From NCBI GenBank assembly GCA_910578505.1, contig CAJTPV010000037.1, positions 1 to 24,955 on the forward strand: 24,955 nt of DNA. Reading direction: 5' to 3'. The notes below the pieces were generated by a model, which did not search any database, was not told where the DNA came from, and worked only from the letters and a program-made list of their open reading frames with translations. Position numbers and translations under genes: made by a program. Shown in pieces: positions 13,753 through 20,710 of the stretch (the first letter of the stretch is position 1; each line of letters begins with the position of its first letter). The DNA comes from an uncultured Oscillospiraceae bacterium. GTDB taxonomy: Bacteria > Bacillota > Clostridia > Oscillospirales > Oscillospiraceae.

Positions 13753-14754
13753 ATGATGGATAAAAAAAAGGTCATGCTCTCCGGCATCCAGCCCAGCGGA
13801 GATCTGCACTTGGGCAACTACCTGGGGCCTCTGCGCCACTGGCCGGAAATGATCGAGGAATTTGACTGCTACTTCTTTATGGCCGACCTGCACACCATCA
13901 CCGTGCGCCAGGACCCGGCCCAGCTGCGAAAGCGCACGCTCACCCAGATCGCCCAGTATATCGCCTGCGGCCTGGACCCGGAGAAATGCGTGCTCTTCGT
14001 CCAGTCCCACGTCCCCGCCCACGCCCAGCTGAGCTGGGTGCTGAACTGCTACACCATGTTCGGCGAGCTCAGCCGCATGACCCAGTTCAAGGACAAGTCC
14101 GCCAAGCACGCGGAAAACGCCAACGCGGGCCTTTTCACCTACCCCGTCCTGATGGCAGCGGACATCCTCATCTACCAGCCGGACTTTGTGCCGGTGGGGG
14201 AGGACCAGAAGCAGCACGTGGAGATCTGCCGGGACATCGCGGAGCGCTTCAACGGCGTATACGGCGAGGTGTTCCGGGTGCCGGAGCCCTATATCGCCAA
14301 GGTGGGGGCCCGGATCATGAGTCTCAACGCGCCGGAGGCCAAGATGAGCAAGTCCCTCCCGGAGGGGTGCGTGTTCCTGATGGAAAAGCCGGAGGATATC
14401 CTGCGCAAGTTCAAGCGGGCTGTGACGGACAGCGACACGGAGCGCTGCGTCCGCTACGCCCCCGCCGAAAAACCCGGCGTATCCAACCTGATTCAGATTT
14501 ATGCCGCCGCCACCGGCAAGAGCTACGAGGCCATCGAGGCCGAGTTCGAGGGCCAGGGCTACGGCAAGCTGAAACCCGCCGTGGGCGAGGCCGTGGTGGA
14601 GGCGCTGCGGCCCATCCGGGAGGAGACGGAGCGGCTGCTGCAGGACAAGGCCTATCTGGAGAGCGTGTACCGCGCGGGGGCGGAAAAGGCGTCCTATGTG
14701 GCGGAAAAGACCCTCCGCAAGGTCTACAAAAAAGTGGGCTTTTTAGCCAGATAA
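13753..14754 (+). CDS. trpS: Tryptophanyl-tRNA synthetase
   Basis: Class Ic aminoacyl-tRNA synthetase that charges tRNA-Trp in the cytoplasm. The 333 residues fit the bacterial family. Motifs: MLSGIQPSGDLHLGNY with the HIGH-equivalent HLGN (19-22), YPVLMAADILIYQPDFVPVGEDQKQHVE, and KMSKS at 197-201. The ATG at 13753 follows AAAGGAG by seven bases; a second in-frame ATG comes directly after. It heads the transcript with the cell-envelope genes, the next one starting 19 bases downstream, an unusual functional mixture that probably only reflects shared transcription. Confidence 0.97.
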   Translation: MMDKKKVMLSGIQPSGDLHLGNYLGPLRHWPEMIEEFDCYFFMADLHTITVRQDPAQLRKRTLTQIAQYIACGLDPEKCVLFVQSHVPAHAQLSWVLNCYTMFGELSRMTQFKDKSAKHAENANAGLFTYPVLMAADILIYQPDFVPVGEDQKQHVEICRDIAERFNGVYGEVFRVPEPYIAKVGARIMSLNAPEAKMSKSLPEGCVFLMEKPEDILRKFKRAVTDSDTERCVRYAPAEKPGVSNLIQIYAAATGKSYEAIEAEFEGQGYGKLKPAVGEAVVEALRPIREETERLLQDKAYLESVYRAGAEKASYVAEKTLRKVYKKVGFLAR

Positions 14755-14773
14755 GCGGGGGGCGGACAGCAAA

Positions 14774-15922
14774 ATGGGAACCTTGTTTGACCGTTCGACG
14801 GTGACCCCCGTTATTTTCGCTCTGGCAGTGTCTATGCTGCTGAGCTTTACGCTGACGCCGCTGGTGAAGCGGCTGGCCTATAAGATCGGCGCGGTAGACG
14901 TGCCCAAGGACAAGCGGCGGATGCACGACCACCCCATCCCCCGCCTGGGCGGTCTGGCGATTTTCGCCGGCTGCGTCATTGCCATCCTGCTCTTTGCGGA
15001 GACGGACCGGCAGCTGCGGGGCATCCTGCTGGGGTCCTGCCTGATCGTGGCGGTGGGGGTGGTGGACGACTCCCATCCCCTGGGGCCGGGCATCAAGTTT
15101 ATTTTGCAGATCGTGGCCGCGCTGATCGCCGTCTGGCACGGCGTCATTATCGAGGCCATTGCCAATCCCCTGTCCTTCGGCGGAAAGCTGTACTGGGATT
15201 TCGGCATCATGGCGGTGCCCATCACCGTCATCTGGATCGTGGCGGTGACCAACTCCGTCAACCTCATCGACGGCCTGGACGGTCTGGCGGACGGCGTGTC
15301 CACCATTGCCGCCCTGACCATGCTGATCCTGGCCCTGCTGCTGGGCGACCTGGAGATGGCCGTCATCTGCGCGGCCCTGGTGGGGGCCTGCGTGGGCTTC
15401 ATGCCCTTCAACCGGAACCCGGCCAAGATCTTTATGGGGGATACAGGGGCCACGTTTTTGGGCTATATGCTGGCCACGGTGTCGGTAACGGGGCTGTTTA
15501 AGCTCTATGCCATGATCTCCTTCATCGTGCCCTTCATCATCCTGGGCTTCCCCATCTTCGACACGGCCTCCGCCTTCACCCGCCGGATCCTCAAGGGGCA
15601 AAACCCCATGAAGCCGGACCGCAGCCACACCCATCACAAGCTCATCGACATGGGCATGAACCAGAAGCAGGCGGTGGCCACGCTGTACATGGTGGCCGCC
15701 GTGCTGGGGCTGTGCGCGGTGATGGTGGTCAGCAGCGGCTATGTGAAGCTGATCCTGTCCATCGCGGCCCTGGGCGGCATGGCCTACACCGTGACCCGCA
15801 TTGCCCGCTATCCCCACGACCACCCAAAGCCCCCGGCGGAGGCCGCGCCGGACGCGGATGCGGGCCCCGACGCGGGCACGGATCCGGGCGCTGGGAAATC
15901 TGAGATAAAAAAGGAGCCGTAA
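14774..15922 (+). CDS. WecA/TagO-like undecaprenyl-phosphate sugar-1-phosphate transferase
   Basis: 382-residue polytopic membrane enzyme of the MraY/WecA family (about ten hydrophobic helices). It transfers a HexNAc-1-phosphate, normally GlcNAc-1-P from UDP-GlcNAc, to undecaprenyl phosphate, starting teichoic acid or other wall polysaccharide synthesis. Conserved sites: VVDDS (96-100), NSVNLIDGLDGLADG (160-174), MGDTGATFLGY (221 onward) and the family's basic HTHHKL motif. The C-terminus carries about 30 extra residues rich in Pro, Ala, Asp and Gly, likely a disordered cytoplasmic tail. The start at 14774 has a GGGGGG stretch upstream rather than a clean site. UDP-GlcNAc 2-epimerase follows by one base, supporting a wall-polymer role. 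Confidence 0.92.
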   Translation: MGTLFDRSTVTPVIFALAVSMLLSFTLTPLVKRLAYKIGAVDVPKDKRRMHDHPIPRLGGLAIFAGCVIAILLFAETDRQLRGILLGSCLIVAVGVVDDSHPLGPGIKFILQIVAALIAVWHGVIIEAIANPLSFGGKLYWDFGIMAVPITVIWIVAVTNSVNLIDGLDGLADGVSTIAALTMLILALLLGDLEMAVICAALVGACVGFMPFNRNPAKIFMGDTGATFLGYMLATVSVTGLFKLYAMISFIVPFIILGFPIFDTASAFTRRILKGQNPMKPDRSHTHHKLIDMGMNQKQAVATLYMVAAVLGLCAVMVVSSGYVKLILSIAALGGMAYTVTRIARYPHDHPKPPAEAAPDADAGPDAGTDPGAGKSEIKKEP

Positions 15923-15923
15923 C

Positions 15924-17069
15924 ATGGAAAAGCTGCGTATTATGAGCGTGTTCGGCACCCGGCCGGAGGCCATTAAAATGGCTCCGCTGGTCAAGGAGCT
16001 GGCGGCGCGGCGGGACATCGAGTCCATCTGCTGCGTCACCGCCCAGCACCGGCAGATGCTGGACAGCGTGCTGGAGGTGTTCCGTCTGACGCCGGACCGG
16101 GACCTGGACATCATGACCCCCAGCCAGACCCTCAGCACCATCACCGCCAAGTGCCTGACCGGGATGGACGGGGCTATTGACGAGATGAAGCCGGACATGA
16201 TCCTGGTCCACGGCGACACCTCCACCACCTTTGCCGGCGCGCTGTCCGCCTTTTACCACAAGGTCCCGGTGGGCCACGTGGAGGCCGGACTGCGGACCTA
16301 CGACAAGTACTCCCCCTATCCGGAGGAGATGAACCGGAAGCTGGTTACCGCCATTGCGGATTTGTACTTCTGCCCCACGGAAAACAACCGGCAGAACCTG
16401 CTCCGGGAGGGCGTGACGGAGGGCCTGTTCGTCACCGGCAACACGGTCATCGACGCCCTGCAGACCACCGTGCGGCCGGACTTCGTCTTTACCACAGACA
16501 TCCTCAACCGCCTGCCCTACGGCAGCAAAAAGGTGCTGCTGGTCACCTGCCACCGCCGGGAGAACTACGGCCAGCCCATGGAAAACATCATGTCCGCCCT
16601 GGCGGAGATCGCCCGGACCCACGGCGACGTGGAGCTGGTGTATCCCGTCCACCTCAGCCCGGTGGTCCAGGCGTGCGCCCGGCGGAATCTGGACGGCATG
16701 GACAACGTCCACCTCATCGACCCCCTGGGGGCGGACGAGATGCACAACCTGATGGCCCGGTGCCACCTGGTGCTGACCGACTCCGGCGGACTGCAGGAGG
16801 AAGCCCCCGCCCTGGGCAAGCCGGTACTGGTGCTGCGCCGGGAGACGGAGCGGCCTGAGGCCGTGGAGGCCGGGACGGTGAAGCTGGCCGGCGTGGAGCG
16901 GGGGGACATTGTGGATATGGCCCACACCCTGCTGACTGACCCCGCCGCCTATCAGGCCATGGCCCACGCGGTGAATCCCTACGGCGACGGCCAGGCCTGC
17001 CGCCGGATCGCCGACGCCATTTTGTGGCATTTCGGCCGGGGGGAGAAGCCGGAGGATTTCCGCGCCTGA
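15924..17069 (+). CDS. wecB: UDP-N-acetylglucosamine 2-epimerase (non-hydrolysing)
   Basis: Cytoplasmic enzyme interconverting UDP-GlcNAc and UDP-ManNAc, the donor for teichoic acid linkage units and other wall polymers (also called MnaA). The 381 residues have the usual length. Motifs: VFGTRPEAIKMAPLVKEL (9 onward), TAQHRQMLD, LVHGDTSTTFAG, PVGHVEAGLRT, PEEMNRK, and the nucleotide-binding LTDSGGLQEEAPALGKPVLVLRRETERPE. AAGGAG lies 9 bases before the ATG. It is coupled to the WecA/TagO-like gene. Confidence 0.96.
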   Translation: MEKLRIMSVFGTRPEAIKMAPLVKELAARRDIESICCVTAQHRQMLDSVLEVFRLTPDRDLDIMTPSQTLSTITAKCLTGMDGAIDEMKPDMILVHGDTSTTFAGALSAFYHKVPVGHVEAGLRTYDKYSPYPEEMNRKLVTAIADLYFCPTENNRQNLLREGVTEGLFVTGNTVIDALQTTVRPDFVFTTDILNRLPYGSKKVLLVTCHRRENYGQPMENIMSALAEIARTHGDVELVYPVHLSPVVQACARRNLDGMDNVHLIDPLGADEMHNLMARCHLVLTDSGGLQEEAPALGKPVLVLRRETERPEAVEAGTVKLAGVERGDIVDMAHTLLTDPAAYQAMAHAVNPYGDGQACRRIADAILWHFGRGEKPEDFRA

Positions 17070-17109
17070 TGCTTCCCTGCCGGAGCAACGGAAAGGAGGG
17101 CCCCGCCTC

Positions 17110-17871
17110 TTGGATAAAAAGCGAATGACCTATTTCTCCGTGGGCTTCGGCATATTGCTGGTGGTGGTGGTGGCGCTGCTGGCCCGCAGCAGCCGCCGGG
17201 AGCCGGCGGGCATCGTCCTGCCGGACAGCCCCATTGACGCGGAGGATTTGGGGATGGAGCATGTGGAGAGCCAGCTGAACGTGCTGGCGATCTCCCCGGA
17301 GACCGTCAAGCCCGCCATTGCCACCCTCTCCCGCCCTGTCTCCTACAGCCGCACCCAGAAGGTGGAGACCTTCTGGAGCGGCGGCAGCGGCCAGTCCATC
17401 TCCCAGGTGTCCGTCAGCGGCAGCCGGACCCGCATTGACACCCGCATGGCTGACGGCAGCATCCGCCATATGCTGCTGGCCAGCCGGTCGGCGGAGGGGC
17501 CGGGAACCGCCGCGTGGACCTGGTACGACGACGAGACGGACTGGACCGCCCTGCCCAGCGGCCCGCCCACGGCGGACCTGGCAGGCAGGATGCTGACGTA
17601 TGAGACCGTGCGGGACCTGCCGGCGGAGGAGATTGCCGCGGCGGATTACCGGATGAAGGACGCTCTGTACTGCATCTACGTGGAGACCGCGCCCGACAGC
17701 GGCGGCTACACAAGCCGGTACTGGGTCAGCGTGGCCGACGGCCTGCTGTACGCGGCGGAGCGGGAGTGGGGCGGAGAGGTGGTCTACCGCTTCACCGCCT
17801 CCGCGCCGGACGCCGACCTGCCGGACGAGACCCTGTTCCTTCTGCCGGACGGCTCTCCGCCGGAGCGGTAA
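17110..17871 (+). CDS. Membrane-anchored extracytoplasmic protein of unknown function
   Basis: 253 residues, not recognised as a named family. An N-terminal anchor, MTYFSVGFGILLVVVVALLA (residues 6-25), is followed by a positively charged stop (RSSRR), so the rest should lie outside the membrane. The outside part is rich in beta-strand-like alternation (ETFWSGGSGQSISQVSVSG, TRIDTRMADGSIRHMLL, AWTWYDDETDWTALP, YWVSVADGLLYAAEREWGGEVVYRF), reminiscent of LolA-like lipid-binding folds, though this is only an impression. The start is TTG at 17110 because GGAAAGGAGGG lies at the right distance; the ATG at 17125 is too far from it. It is the last gene of the trpS transcript. Confidence 0.75.
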   Translation: MDKKRMTYFSVGFGILLVVVVALLARSSRREPAGIVLPDSPIDAEDLGMEHVESQLNVLAISPETVKPAIATLSRPVSYSRTQKVETFWSGGSGQSISQVSVSGSRTRIDTRMADGSIRHMLLASRSAEGPGTAAWTWYDDETDWTALPSGPPTADLAGRMLTYETVRDLPAEEIAAADYRMKDALYCIYVETAPDSGGYTSRYWVSVADGLLYAAEREWGGEVVYRFTASAPDADLPDETLFLLPDGSPPER

Positions 17872-17884
17872 ATCCTGTTTTCGC

Positions 17885-17927
17885 AAAAAAGCTGAGGGCG
17901 CCCGCTCTGCGGTGTCCTCAGCTTTTT
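17885..17927. terminator. Bidirectional terminator
   Basis: A 7-bp stem GCTGAGG/CCTCAGC with a long GC-rich loop is preceded by AAAAAA and followed by TTTTT, so it can end the trpS operon (plus) and the converging small gene (minus). Confidence 0.8.
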
Positions 17928-17943
17928 CCTGTGCTGCCAGTGG

Positions 17944-18375
17944 TCAGTAGTCATACGCATAGCCGTCCAGCCCGTCCACCATGCAGGGCGCTTCGTTGGG
18001 CCCCAGCACGGCCTTGGGCAAGGTGGCCTTGGGGGCCGTCTTCTGGGCTGCCTTGGGCGCAGCCTTTTTGACCGGCTTTTTTCCGGTACCGGACGCCGGG
18101 GCGGGCTCCGGCTCCGCCGCTTCCTCCGCCGGCTCCGCTTCCGCCAGCACCGGCGGCGGGGGCATCGGTCCCGGGTCCGGCTGCACCACCGGCTTGAGGA
18201 CATCCTCCGCCTGGGTATCGTCCTCGCTGCCGGGGTCCAATTCACCCAGCTGCTCTTTTTCTGCCAGCTGCTTGGGGCTCTCCCCCCGGACTACGGAGGC
18301 AGCCATCAGGCCCAGGGGGACTGCCAGCATCACAATGACAGCCAGAGACAAACCAACTAATATTTTTTTCGCCAT
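17944..18375 (-). CDS. Small membrane-anchored Pro/Ala/Lys-rich protein
   Basis: 143 residues of unrecognised family. One hydrophobic helix (KILVGLSLAVIVMLAVPLGLMAA, about residues 4-26) could be a signal anchor. The rest is low-complexity: an acidic stretch (EDDTQAED), a Pro-rich stretch (PDPGPMPPPP), a Glu/Pro/Ala stretch, then a basic KKPVKKAAPKAAQKTAPKAT run before a more ordered end, LGPNEAPCMVDGLDGYAYDY. The middle may be a spacer crossing or binding the wall. The start at 18375 (MAKKI) has GGGAGTG at good distance; an ATG five codons upstream overlaps that site. It has its own promoter. Confidence 0.7.
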   Translation of the reverse strand: MAKKILVGLSLAVIVMLAVPLGLMAASVVRGESPKQLAEKEQLGELDPGSEDDTQAEDVLKPVVQPDPGPMPPPPVLAEAEPAEEAAEPEPAPASGTGKKPVKKAAPKAAQKTAPKATLPKAVLGPNEAPCMVDGLDGYAYDY

Positions 18376-18413
18376 CCCATTCACTCCCATCCAGATTTGT
18401 GCCTTACTGCTGT

Positions 18414-18441
18414 ATTATAGCACAATTGCCGCATATTGCAA
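18414..18441 (-). promoter_or_regulatory. Promoter of the Pro/Ala/Lys-rich protein gene
   Basis: Minus strand: TTGCAA (18436-18441), 16-base spacer, perfect TATAAT (18414-18419), about 40 bases upstream of the start codon. Confidence 0.7.
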
Positions 18442-18815
18442 GAGAAATGACGCTGTCGCCAGGACAAAGGCACCAGGACAAGCACATGCGTAAAAACGAT
18501 TTCAGTAAACAAATCGTGAACAAGAAAATACATCACCCTGTTTTTACAAAAATTATCTTTTATCTGTAGCAATTCCAAGCTGATGTTATTTATACTGACA
18601 AGCTATGAAATCTGCCATGTTCTCCCACGCCGGAGGCGGGGGAGAATAGCTTCTCTGGCAAAATTCAGCGTTCATGGGTAAACAGCCCAAGCACTGAGAT
18701 ACCATAAGCCGGACTCAGCAACCAGTAGCATTTCTGTTGGGCTGAACGGAACCATAGATGCGAACAATCCTCTTCGACCGTTAGATGAAATGCCAAGCCA
18801 TGGCGGCGATAGTTT
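18442..18815. other. Gene-less stretch with a structured block, left edge of the island
   Basis: No credible gene in 374 bases. 18442-18600 is AT-rich and holds a small inverted repeat (ACGATTT/AAATCGT, 18496-18517). From 18600 to 18810 the composition becomes balanced and several inverted repeats appear. The strongest is a 12-bp stem with one mismatch and a GGA loop (TTCTCCCACGCC/GGCGGGGGAGAA, about 18620-18646), enclosed by AGCTAT/ATAGCT. A looser one lies at about 18728-18761 (GCAT...ATGC). The look is that of a structured RNA or the end of an insertion element, but I cannot name it. Confidence 0.45.
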
Positions 18816-19733
18816 TTAATATTTAAATTCAATGTTCAAACGTTTCTTTACCTCATCCCTAATAATTAAACAATCCTCCTTATTGTCAATCGCTTTATAA
18901 AGATAGTAGGATTGGCAGTATCGTTCGATGCTCTTTTCTTGCTCTCCTAAAAAGTAATGACACTCCGCCATAATCGCCAGGATACCAGGCAAAAATTGAT
19001 AATGTCCATATTCAACGCAGGATTTCCAACCTAGTTCTGCAATTTCAATCGCATCTTCATACCGTTTGCATTCCCCCAGTTCCTTTGCGTAGTTGTGTGC
19101 AATTAAAGGAAGATATCCACCGGATTGCAGTATATCTTGGTAATGTCGTTGTACATATTTGAGCAGTTGACTTAAAATGTCAACTGCTTTTTTGTGCTGC
19201 CCGTTTTCAGAGTAGACTTTTGTTATTTGGTTAATGACCTTTACTTCGTCAAAGCTATATAGAAAACTATTGATCTCTTCCAAATCAAAGCGAGGCACCG
19301 TCAGACGAATAGCCGCCATCAACATATCCAGTTTCTCATTAAAACTGTATTCACCATCCCTCTTTCCTAAAAAGACTTTTGAGCGCAAAATAAACTGTTG
19401 GGTGATGCGGTCATCTTTATCTATAATTTGTTCCAGAGCCTGAATCTTTTCCAGTCCTTGCTCTGTTTTATGCCGAATATTGCATGAAATAATCTCCCTT
19501 TGTAATCCAGCAACTTCTGCCTCATTTTTACTTAGCAGTGCATAATATCGGTCATCAGGCAAGCCCAAACGCTGGAGCAATGCATTAATGCGATTGCGTG
19601 ATGGGGTTTGCCTGCCATTTTCGATGCGGGAAATTGTCATAGGTTCACAAATTCCCTCACATAACTGCTCTTGAGTCAAACCCAGTTCTAGCCTTCTTTG
19701 CTTGATGAATTCGCCAAGAAATATTTCTTTCAT
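18816..19733 (-). CDS. XRE-TPR transcriptional regulator (Rgg/RRNPP-like)
   Basis: 305-residue cytoplasmic regulator. Residues 6-60 are a Cro/C1-type helix-turn-helix (LGEFIKQRRLELGLTQEQL, then CEPMTISRIENGRQTPSRN). The remainder is a helical repeat array of TPR type (for example IELAELGWKSCVEYGHYQF-like and ILAIMAECHYFLGEQEKSI units), the layout of Rgg, PlcR and related regulators that bind short signalling peptides. Length matches Rgg-class proteins (about 280-305). The ATG at 19733 has AAGGAG eight bases upstream. Codon use is AT-rich, unlike the flanking genes, suggesting transfer. It is divergent from the radical SAM remnant and ABC exporter and probably controls them. Peptide sensing is inferred from architecture only. 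Confidence 0.88.
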   Translation of the reverse strand: MKEIFLGEFIKQRRLELGLTQEQLCEGICEPMTISRIENGRQTPSRNRINALLQRLGLPDDRYYALLSKNEAEVAGLQREIISCNIRHKTEQGLEKIQALEQIIDKDDRITQQFILRSKVFLGKRDGEYSFNEKLDMLMAAIRLTVPRFDLEEINSFLYSFDEVKVINQITKVYSENGQHKKAVDILSQLLKYVQRHYQDILQSGGYLPLIAHNYAKELGECKRYEDAIEIAELGWKSCVEYGHYQFLPGILAIMAECHYFLGEQEKSIERYCQSYYLYKAIDNKEDCLIIRDEVKKRLNIEFKY

Positions 19734-19778
19734 TATAAAACTCCTTATCTATCAATATGAATAAATCCTATTATACTA

Positions 19779-19807
19779 ATTATAATATTTCTCAACCTTT
19801 ATATCAA
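19779..19807 (-). promoter_or_regulatory. Promoter of the XRE-TPR regulator
   Basis: Minus strand: TTGATA (19802-19807), 17-base spacer, perfect TATAAT (19779-19784), about 40 bases upstream of the regulator ATG. Confidence 0.72.
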
Positions 19808-19859
19808 GTCTTCCTTATCGTTTTAGGTTATTTTTTAGTAACAAAAGGCGATATAGTTT

Positions 19860-19887
19860 TTCTCAATAACTAATGGTATTCTATAAT
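19860..19887 (+). promoter_or_regulatory. Candidate regulated promoter facing the radical SAM remnant
   Basis: A perfect TATAAT sits at 19882-19887 with only a poor -35 (TTCTCA at 19860-19865, 16-base spacer), as expected for a promoter that needs an activator such as an Rgg-type protein. Transcription would begin near 19894, almost exactly where the radical SAM reading frame becomes recognisable. Confidence 0.5.
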
Positions 19888-20639
19888 CACAGTATAAAAC
19901 ACACAACGGCTATCTCTTAGACGTTGAAACCTTTCAGCAGTTTTATGAGGCTGGAATCACTTCTTATCAAATTACCCTAGATGGCTGGAAACATGACAGA
20001 ACCCGCCCTCATGTTTCTGGAAAGGGCACCTTACAAACAATTTTAGATAACTTAACAGCAATTTCAAACATTCCCAAAGACCGGTACGATTTTCATATAA
20101 CACTACGGCATAACATTTTGCCTGAAAACGAGGATTACAGCTGGTACGACTACCTATACAAGCTATTTTCGCAGGATGAGCGCTTTTCTGTATTGGTGCG
20201 CCCAGTGAGCGATTGGGGTGGTGAATCGATACTCTCGATGAATATTTTGAAGGCTGAGGACCGATCTACGCTTCTTCTAAAGCATATCGATTATCTTGAC
20301 AAGATTGGTATGAAACATCATAATGGTTATAAATACCCATTCTCAAAAATTTGTTATGCTTCTTATCCATATAGTATGGTTTTCCGCGCCAATGGCAAAA
20401 TTGAGAAATGTACTGTCTGCTTAAATCATCCGAAAAATCATCTTGGATGGGTAGATCCCCAAAGAGGTGTCGTTTTGGACTCTTCTATCAACAATCTTTG
20501 GAGCTTTTCGCAGCTCAAGTCAGAATGTTATACGTGCCCGGATGTATTAGCATGTCTGAATATGCAGCGCAAGAAGTCTCTTATAATTGATGGACAAGAG
20601 GAAAATCGGTGCTCACATATTCTGTCTGCCATTTATTAA
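19887..20639 (+). pseudogene. Radical SAM/SPASM peptide maturase, N-terminal half deleted
   Basis: The frame opens after a stop at 19884 and has no ATG, GTG or usable start until TTG at 20118, yet protein homology is evident from 19896: THNGYLLDVETFQQFYEAG, then SYQITLDGWKHDRTR, GKGTLQTILDNL and the SPASM part. In intact enzymes this TNGYLL...QITLDG region follows the CxxxCxxC iron-sulphur motif by roughly 80-100 residues; no such motif exists upstream in any frame. The SPASM cysteines are largely kept: CYASYPYSMVFRANGKIEKC, CYTCPDVLAC, and a later Cys in NRCSHIL. Such enzymes install cross-links in ribosomal peptides (RiPPs). Without the SAM-binding half it cannot be active, so this is a remnant. 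The ABC exporter follows 71 bases downstream. Confidence 0.82.
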
Positions 20640-20710
20640 TCCAGAACCCTCTTTTTAGAATTTTTGTACCCACAAAACTGAGCACAATACATCGTTCCAG
20701 GAGGCATAAA

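Noticed and set aside
18381..18578. 65-codon minus-strand ORF
   Set aside because: It overlaps the promoter and start region of the Pro/Ala/Lys-rich protein gene and has no ribosome binding site or recognisable protein pattern.
18682..18819. Plus-strand open frame ending ...PSHGGDSF
   Set aside because: No start codon in the right place and it overlaps the regulator's end; kept only as a clue in the structured-block finding.
19757..19873. 38-codon ORF (MNKSYYTNYNIS...) in the divergent region, a possible precursor peptide
   Set aside because: It has no ribosome binding site on the plus strand, overlaps the regulator promoter and leader, and has no cysteines or repeated core motif. It could be chance in AT-rich DNA.
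20609..20710. N-terminal extension of the island ABC exporter
   Set aside because: The extension overlaps the end of the maturase remnant in another frame, and a strong AGGAGG points to the ATG at 20711.
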